Source: Paramecium sonneborni
Lineage: Eukaryota; Ciliophora; Oligohymenophorea; Peniculida; Parameciidae
NCBI GenBank assembly: GCA_905182985.1
Contig: CAJJDN010000104.1
Span: 219,605 to 283,604 of the forward strand
Length of the DNA stretch: 64,000 bases
Direction of reading: 5' to 3'
The position numbers were made by a program, and so were the translations under genes. The notes beneath the pieces are model-generated. The model saw only the letters and a program-made list of their open reading frames with translations, had not been told where the DNA came from and did not search any database. Position 1 is the first letter of the stretch, and each line of letters starts with the position of its first letter. Of this stretch, positions 58,012-64,000 are shown in pieces.

Positions 58012-58758
58012 ATGTCATCATTTATTAAATCTAATTTCATTAATAATTTCTCGATTTTTAATCACAAAATCTCAATGTCTCAATCATTGGCGATTCACTC
58101 AGAATTGAGAAAACAATTTGTCTTACAACAAGTTTCCAACTTAGAGTCTTAATTAAATAAATGGGTTTAACATAATTGTCCTAAGTATACAATTTTTATA
58201 TTTAGTGAGGATATATTACAATCTCATTCAGATGAAATACATTCTTAAAGTTAAACCCATACTAATGTAGTACATTTTTAAGGTCTTCTCATGTACCTTA
58301 AATCATTTAGTGAAAATCCATCTCAATTGGAATTTCATACGTTGAAATCATTACAACAGTATTTTGATTACATGTCCCAAGTCTTCTAAAATGAACTTAA
58401 GCTATCCTATTAAAGATAAACTATGAAAATATCAGATAAAAATATTGAAAAAAAAAGTTAAAAGTTTTCTAAAAAGTCTAACTTAATTTTAAAAAACTGG
58501 TTGAATAAACACTATTCTTATCCATATCCTAGTAAGGAATAGGTTGAGTAACTTGCTGAAAAATGTAATCTAACCTAAAAACAAGTATATTATTAAAATA
58601 TTCAGATTTAAATATGGTTCATTAATGCCAGGGGAAGAATAGGAAATAAAATGTATGAAGAAAAGAAATTCAAAAATGTAGTAAAATCAAAATATTTATC
58701 TTTGAACTCTAAACAATCCAATAAAGAAAAGTTAGAAATTAATCAAAATGATTCATGA
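58012..58758 (+). CDS. TALE-class homeodomain protein, 241 aa
   Basis: DNA-binding transcription factor candidate. An intron at 58585-58605 (21 nt, CAG) splits the homeodomain just before helix 3. Homeodomain: LKNWLNKHYSYPYPSKEQVE, QLAEKCNLTQKQ, then IQIWFINARGRIGNKM. The WFINAR core of the recognition helix and the 'YPYPS' loop between helices 1 and 2 are the TALE (KNOX/PBX/MEIS) signature. The ~165 upstream residues are not recognised. A second possible 21-nt intron at 58185-58205 (GTATAC...TTTAG) has no in-frame stop, so its removal cannot be decided from sequence. An alternative start is at 58078. Confidence 0.88.
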
Positions 58759-59045
58759 TTTGAAAAAATAATAAAATGAATAACATATATTAATTTAAAA
58801 TTTTCTTCATTCCTTATTAAATAATGATATCAAGATAACAAATAATCATTTTTTATTATTTTCAATATTTTCTGAATTAATCCTTAATTTAAGTTAAGAA
58901 ATCTCTATATATTTCTAATTCATATTAGATATTTCCTAATATATTCTATATATCATTCATCTAAATTTGTATTAGCAATTAGAAAGTGATAAAAAAATCT
59001 TATTAATTATTTTTTTTTACTAAAAAAATATTCTAATAAACTTTG
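58759..59045. other. Intergenic spacer
   Basis: AT-rich, no coding frame or repeat seen. Confidence 0.5.
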
Positions 59046-60020
59046 ATGTAGGGTATTCAATCAGAAATAGATAAACGAAAATTTAGTCGAATAGTATTAG
59101 ATGAAAAAAAATTTATTCGAATATAATTAGATCAAAAGCATCCTTAATCTAACATTTATCTTACAACTAAAGATTTTTTAAAATGTAAAGATCAAAGCAG
59201 AAAGAAATAGAAGCTTGATTAATTAGCATTAATGGATATAGTTGCTATAATTAATTTAGAAGATCAAGAAGTGCTCTATTAGGAAATTCCCTAATTAAAT
59301 CCAACAATTGTTTAAGAGTGTCTGAAACAACCCTATTTAGAAAATTAAGGAGCTGTAAAATTAATTGATGTATTTCTCTATTTTTTATATTAGGATGTAA
59401 TTAAAGTCTAATAAAAATCAGTGGCCATATTTTGTGATGGCACTTATAATAAATCTCACTTATTACTTATTTGTTTTTTAATTTATGATCGATTTAAACT
59501 ATTGACAGATATAAAGAAAATAGATTGTCTTTAGAATTAATTATGCGAAATTAATTTTGAGAATAGGGAGATCGCACTAAAAGAAAATAACATGCAAGTG
59601 AAAAAAGAGTTTTATGGATATTCTTCAAATTTGAATTACAGTTTTTAAACTACATTATTACAAATTTAAGAAGCAGAAAAATTTTAGCAAACATAAATCT
59701 CTAGTGTCAAAACCTTCACTAATGAAAAAAAATATTTATAATATTTTTTTAAAATAGATAATCTAAACTCAAAAGTCCCTTTTAATTAATAATAAATATC
59801 AATAATAGGTAATTCATTTGTAACTTCATAGATTTAAAATCAAAATATTATGAAAACTTATAAGATATAAAGGCTGCATAATAAAATGATGTGTGCAGTT
59901 TTATAGTGTTAAAAAGGCCATGAAATATTCTATGTAAGAAACAATAATGATTAATTTTATTTTAATAAAGAATTAAATATTCTTGATCATTCTAAAAAAT
60001 AAATCAATTTATTATAATGA
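59046..60020 (+). CDS. Possible degenerate dual-specificity-phosphatase-like protein, 324 aa
   Basis: Intronless frame of 325 codons. Residues ~135-160 read SVAIFCDGTYNKSHLLLICF, laid out like the P loop of cysteine phosphatases such as the RNA triphosphatase of capping enzyme ('VHCTHGFNRTGxLIxxYL'). Here His is replaced by Phe and the final Arg by Lys (C-x5-K), so a working phosphatase is unlikely. The rest is unrecognised. The fold assignment is inference from one motif. The 3' part is duplicated after the N at 60427. Confidence 0.5.
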
Positions 60021-60426
60021 ACATAATTATTATGTCAGAAATTAATACATTCAGATTGTATTATCATGAAGAAAAGTTTATCCATTTCTCCATTAGTTCT
60101 TGTTTTTATTCTCAACTTTCTTCAAAATACCATCCATTATAAATAACTAAATAAAAATATATCAAAAAAATTTTAATTTTGAAACATCAGATAATTAATT
60201 AGAGTAGAGAGATAACACGATTTTTTTTAATTTAATTATTTATTTTAATAATTCTGTTATAACAATTATATTCTAAAAGAATGATGAACAAGAATTATAT
60301 AACACTATAAATTAGATTTTGTTATTCAGAATGTTATTTTTGAGTTTTTCTGATTTATTTTAGTAATTTTAATTTAAATATTATTATTATTCAAAAGAGT
60401 ACCAGCTCAAAATTTATAAGATGATA
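59325..60426 (+). repeat. Direct duplication 3, copy A (1,102 bp)
   Basis: Identical to 60428-61529, offset 1,103 bp, ending at the single N at 60427. Contains the last 696 bp of the 59046-60020 gene plus downstream spacer. Confidence 0.95.
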
Positions 60427-60427
60427 N
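60427..60427. other. Single-N contig joint
   Basis: One N exactly between two identical 1,102-bp copies. Confidence 0.95.
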
Positions 60428-61123
60428 AAACAACCCTATTTAGAAAATTAAGGAGCTGTAAAATTAATTGATGTATTTCTCTATTTTTTATATTAGGATG
60501 TAATTAAAGTCTAATAAAAATCAGTGGCCATATTTTGTGATGGCACTTATAATAAATCTCACTTATTACTTATTTGTTTTTTAATTTATGATCGATTTAA
60601 ACTATTGACAGATATAAAGAAAATAGATTGTCTTTAGAATTAATTATGCGAAATTAATTTTGAGAATAGGGAGATCGCACTAAAAGAAAATAACATGCAA
60701 GTGAAAAAAGAGTTTTATGGATATTCTTCAAATTTGAATTACAGTTTTTAAACTACATTATTACAAATTTAAGAAGCAGAAAAATTTTAGCAAACATAAA
60801 TCTCTAGTGTCAAAACCTTCACTAATGAAAAAAAATATTTATAATATTTTTTTAAAATAGATAATCTAAACTCAAAAGTCCCTTTTAATTAATAATAAAT
60901 ATCAATAATAGGTAATTCATTTGTAACTTCATAGATTTAAAATCAAAATATTATGAAAACTTATAAGATATAAAGGCTGCATAATAAAATGATGTGTGCA
61001 GTTTTATAGTGTTAAAAAGGCCATGAAATATTCTATGTAAGAAACAATAATGATTAATTTTATTTTAATAAAGAATTAAATATTCTTGATCATTCTAAAA
61101 AATAAATCAATTTATTATAATGA
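60428..61123 (+). pseudogene. 5'-truncated copy of the 59046-60020 gene
   Basis: Last 232 codons of the gene repeated after the N joint, with its TGA at 61121-61123. It is most likely an assembly copy. Confidence 0.85.
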
Positions 61124-61529
61124 ACATAATTATTATGTCAGAAATTAATACATTCAGATTGTATTATCATGAAGAAAAGTTTATCCATTTCTCCATTAGT
61201 TCTTGTTTTTATTCTCAACTTTCTTCAAAATACCATCCATTATAAATAACTAAATAAAAATATATCAAAAAAATTTTAATTTTGAAACATCAGATAATTA
61301 ATTAGAGTAGAGAGATAACACGATTTTTTTTAATTTAATTATTTATTTTAATAATTCTGTTATAACAATTATATTCTAAAAGAATGATGAACAAGAATTA
61401 TATAACACTATAAATTAGATTTTGTTATTCAGAATGTTATTTTTGAGTTTTTCTGATTTATTTTAGTAATTTTAATTTAAATATTATTATTATTCAAAAG
61501 AGTACCAGCTCAAAATTTATAAGATGATA
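60428..61529 (+). repeat. Direct duplication 3, copy B (1,102 bp)
   Basis: Starts right after the N and is identical to 59325-60426. Confidence 0.95.
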
Positions 61530-61787
61530 CAACAATTAAAGGATTTTCAGAAATATTAATTAATTTAATTTTAATTCAATTTTTAATACTTAGGTAAATC
61601 AGAAATAAAATACTTAAGATTATTAAAATAGCACTCTTCAATTTTAATTATAAGTATTTTTTCATCTTAAAATTATTGATTTTAAATTATTAATTAGGAA
61701 CATTGTAAAAATATTTATAAAAAAAACATTAAGTGAAAGGGAAAAACTTAATTCAAAAAAATAGATTAAATCTCTTATAAATTGAAT

Positions 61788-64000
61788 TCATTGTATCAAT
61801 TTTTATTTTTCCTAAATTTGATTATTTTTTCTAATAGATGTTTATGACATTTACATTCTATCTAAAGAATGCATAAAATTTGCCTCCAAAAGAAAAGTTC
61901 CTTTTCTTTCCTATGATGTCATTGTTTTTTTATTTTGAATAATTTATTTTGAAATTATCATCACAGCAGCTTTGATTTTTCTAAAATTTTTTTAAGCTCT
62001 GAGAGTTGTTTATTATTAGTTTTTTAGTATTTTTTAAAAGAAAGGATATTCCTAAAGTTATGGAATCTTTGTTCTAATCAAATCCCTCACTTTATCGATT
62101 ATAATTGCAAATTGTTAGAAATAAGCTTTAATTATGTTAAGCATTAATTTGGCTAAAAATAAAAAGTTTATAATAGCCATAATTATATAAAATGGAATCT
62201 AAACTTCAAGAATTCCATTTTTTAATGATCCATAAATTCCAATTGCTAAAACAATTGAAAAACCACAAATTCTAGTAGATTAATGGTCTAAAACATTAAG
62301 TTACATTGCTTAATATGGAAAAATCTACAAAGTTAAATAGTTATAAATAAAGATTATTCCATAGACCAACACTGCTTTAACAAGAATTTAATCCTGATAA
62401 AATGTGAGGAAAATAATAATTAACTCTTTTTAAATAATCTTTATTATTTCCCAATAATATGCACTACCTTTGTATTCATTATACAAATAACCAAAAATTA
62501 ATCTATTTTACATGTTGTTTTAATTATCTTTTATTTTAAAAAGTCTATTAAATAACAATCCAGGGATTAATACACCAAAAGTAAATAATACAGGAAAACT
62601 AAATGAAATCAACCATTTCATATGATTTTCTGTATCATATCTATTTGCTACATTTCCTAATATCCATTAGTATCCAGATATATTTCTATAAGATAACAAT
62701 CCAATTTATCCAGCAATTATATTAGGTTATAGATATATAAACATATAAATTAAAGTTGTTGAAATTACACATAAGTTAAAATCTACAAATTTTATAATGA
62801 CTCCAACTCCATACAATTAAAAAAATAAAAGAATATAAATAATTGGCATAATCAATTACCAAATTGTTCTTGAATAATGAATAGAGATGTTTTCAAAAAT
62901 ATCTTTTAAAAAACAATCCAAAGAATAAGCCATAGTTTCTATTGGATTTCCTAAAGAATTTATTGCAGATTCCATATTCTAAGGTAATTGTAGTTAAAAA
63001 GTGCTAATAGATGCTATAATTTATAAATAATTAGTAAGAATCTTAATTAAGTTGACTGCATTATTCTTAGTAACAACAATTGTAATTCCTATTGATTTTA
63101 ATTTGGAGGCTCTAGCTAATTATTTTATAATTTCAATTGTACTTTTAACAGAAATTGAAATAGAAATAAGAGTCCTATGAAAATAATAATTATATAATAT
63201 TTACCATAAAGATATACCAATGATGATAAATGTATTTGCATTTGTGTCATCACATGAACCACATTTAAATTTTGAACTAATTGAATAAGATCCTTCTCCT
63301 CTAGTATTATATAGATCACATTATTCACATAAAGCACCAATATGCCCTTGAGAACATGATGAATCACCATAATTCCATCCTCCTAAACAATTAAATTCAT
63401 CATTATAACAATTTTCTACCAAATCTGCATAAAAATATGGTCTCCAGAAATTCTAATATTAAATAATAAAAATTAATTACAGGTCTTAATTTTAGTTATG
63501 CAGATTTAACTGATTCCATTTAAATATTATCTCTAATTTTGCATTTTTATTAATTAAAGTTAACTGAATATTAATCTTAAGTGTAATCACATGGATGACA
63601 AGATAAATCTTCTTCATTTTTTAATTCTCCAACCTAACAATTTAATGTTTTAATATTTAATCTTAAATAATATTCTTCAGATTATTCAATTATTGTATTT
63701 TTAGGAGAATTTTCATTGATTATTGGTATTTTTATTGAATCACATTTAAATTCAAATTATAATACAATATTATCAGGTAAATCAGGATCAAAATATATTA
63801 TAAGACCATCAAAATTATAATCTTCAATTTAAGTATTGTAAGAAACTTCATAGAAATTTGTAAAATTAGTATTGAATTACTTCATTTCACTTTCTTGTAT
63901 TTTATTAAAATCAAATAATCTGCCTTATATAGAACATTTACTATTTGTTAGATTTTTAACTCTATTATTTTTTTAATCAAAAGGAATTAATCTTAAAGTA
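61788..64000 (-). CDS. Cys-rich ectodomain multi-pass membrane protein, 5' end beyond window
   Basis: Reverse frame entering at the window edge. Introns at 63453-63480 (28 nt, TAG) and 63175-63204 (30, TAG). Order in the protein: a strand-rich ectodomain; DLSCHPCDYTQDQYSVNFNQ (furin/TNFR-like Cys spacing); CSQGHIGALCEQCDLYNTRG (EGF/laminin-like 'C..G..G..C..C'); KCGSCDD; then membrane helix NTFIIIGISLW.. and about eight to ten further hydrophobic helices (for instance MPIIYILLFFQLYGVGVIIK). A ~100-residue charged cytosolic tail ends ...IQEKQKLIQ. This layout is a large family in Paramecium with no known function; a surface receptor role is a guess. Confidence 0.82.

Larger units (their letters stand above)
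60021..61787. other. Spacer, mostly duplicated
   Basis: Two copies of the same ~400-bp AT-rich spacer, the partial gene copy, and unduplicated spacer from 61530. A short frame MKKSLSISPLVLVFIL... (ATG at 60067 and again at 61170) looks signal-peptide-like but is only 39 codons. Nothing firmer is seen. Confidence 0.4.

Overview
The window reads as macronuclear DNA of a ciliate close to Paramecium. It is very AT-rich, and its genes only make sense if TAA and TAG encode glutamine and TGA is the sole stop. With that code, 35 genes could be read by hand. Many are clear orthologues of conserved eukaryotic proteins (otubain, V-ATPase subunit E, Hikeshi/OPI10, NSUN5, adrenodoxin reductase, glycine cleavage H protein, ORC1, a TTLL ligase, CAF-1 large subunit). 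Intergenic spacers are often only tens of bases. I placed 53 tiny introns of about 19-32 nt, all GT...AG. By my count about 30 end in TAG, 17 in AAG and 5 in CAG, with one ambiguous. Standard-code gene calling would miss almost everything here.

Layout. 0.4-6 kb: PARP/ART-like protein, two unrecognised proteins, a short N-myristoylation candidate and an otubain. 6.1-13.6 kb: one VPS13/chorein-type lipid-transfer protein interrupted by a 687-nt pure TAA repeat, which encodes 229 consecutive glutamines. 13.7-21.1 kb: unknown protein, divergent tubulin, Hikeshi, V-ATPase E, a stand-alone CFAP57-like coiled coil. 21-32.4 kb: PP2C phosphatase, membrane J-protein, cyclic-nucleotide-binding protein, Tctex1 dynein light chain, arrestin-like protein, a coiled-coil unknown, PX protein and NSUN5 rRNA methyltransferase. 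33-38.7 kb: two unknowns around a gap, then GcvH and adrenodoxin reductase (both mitochondrial). 39.2-46.8 kb: a 1,612-residue intronless PAS/transmembrane receptor, a degenerate histidine-kinase-like membrane protein and an unknown. 46.8-55.2 kb: ORC1, a TTLL ligase, CAF-1 p150 and a small unknown. 55.3-64 kb: a GBP-tail-like coiled coil, a Cys-rich secreted peptide, a TALE homeodomain protein, a possible degenerate phosphatase, and the 3' part of a Cys-rich multi-pass membrane protein that runs off the window.

Assembly. Three exact direct duplications (939, 1,334 and 1,102 bp) each meet at a run of N or a single N. They are almost certainly unmerged contig overlaps, so the true locus should be about 3.6 kb shorter.

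The genes do not form one pathway. Several belong to cilium and microtubule biology (tubulin, TTLL, CFAP57-like, Tctex1), others to chromatin and replication (ORC1, CAF-1, homeodomain), mitochondria (GcvH, FDXR, J-protein) and signalling (PP2C, cNMP-binding, PAS receptor, HK-like). I found no rRNA, tRNA, CRISPR array or transposon. No single wholly new multi-gene system stands out. The most unusual objects are the pure-TAA polyglutamine tract, the frequent AAG 3' splice sites, and several stand-alone or degenerate versions of known domains.
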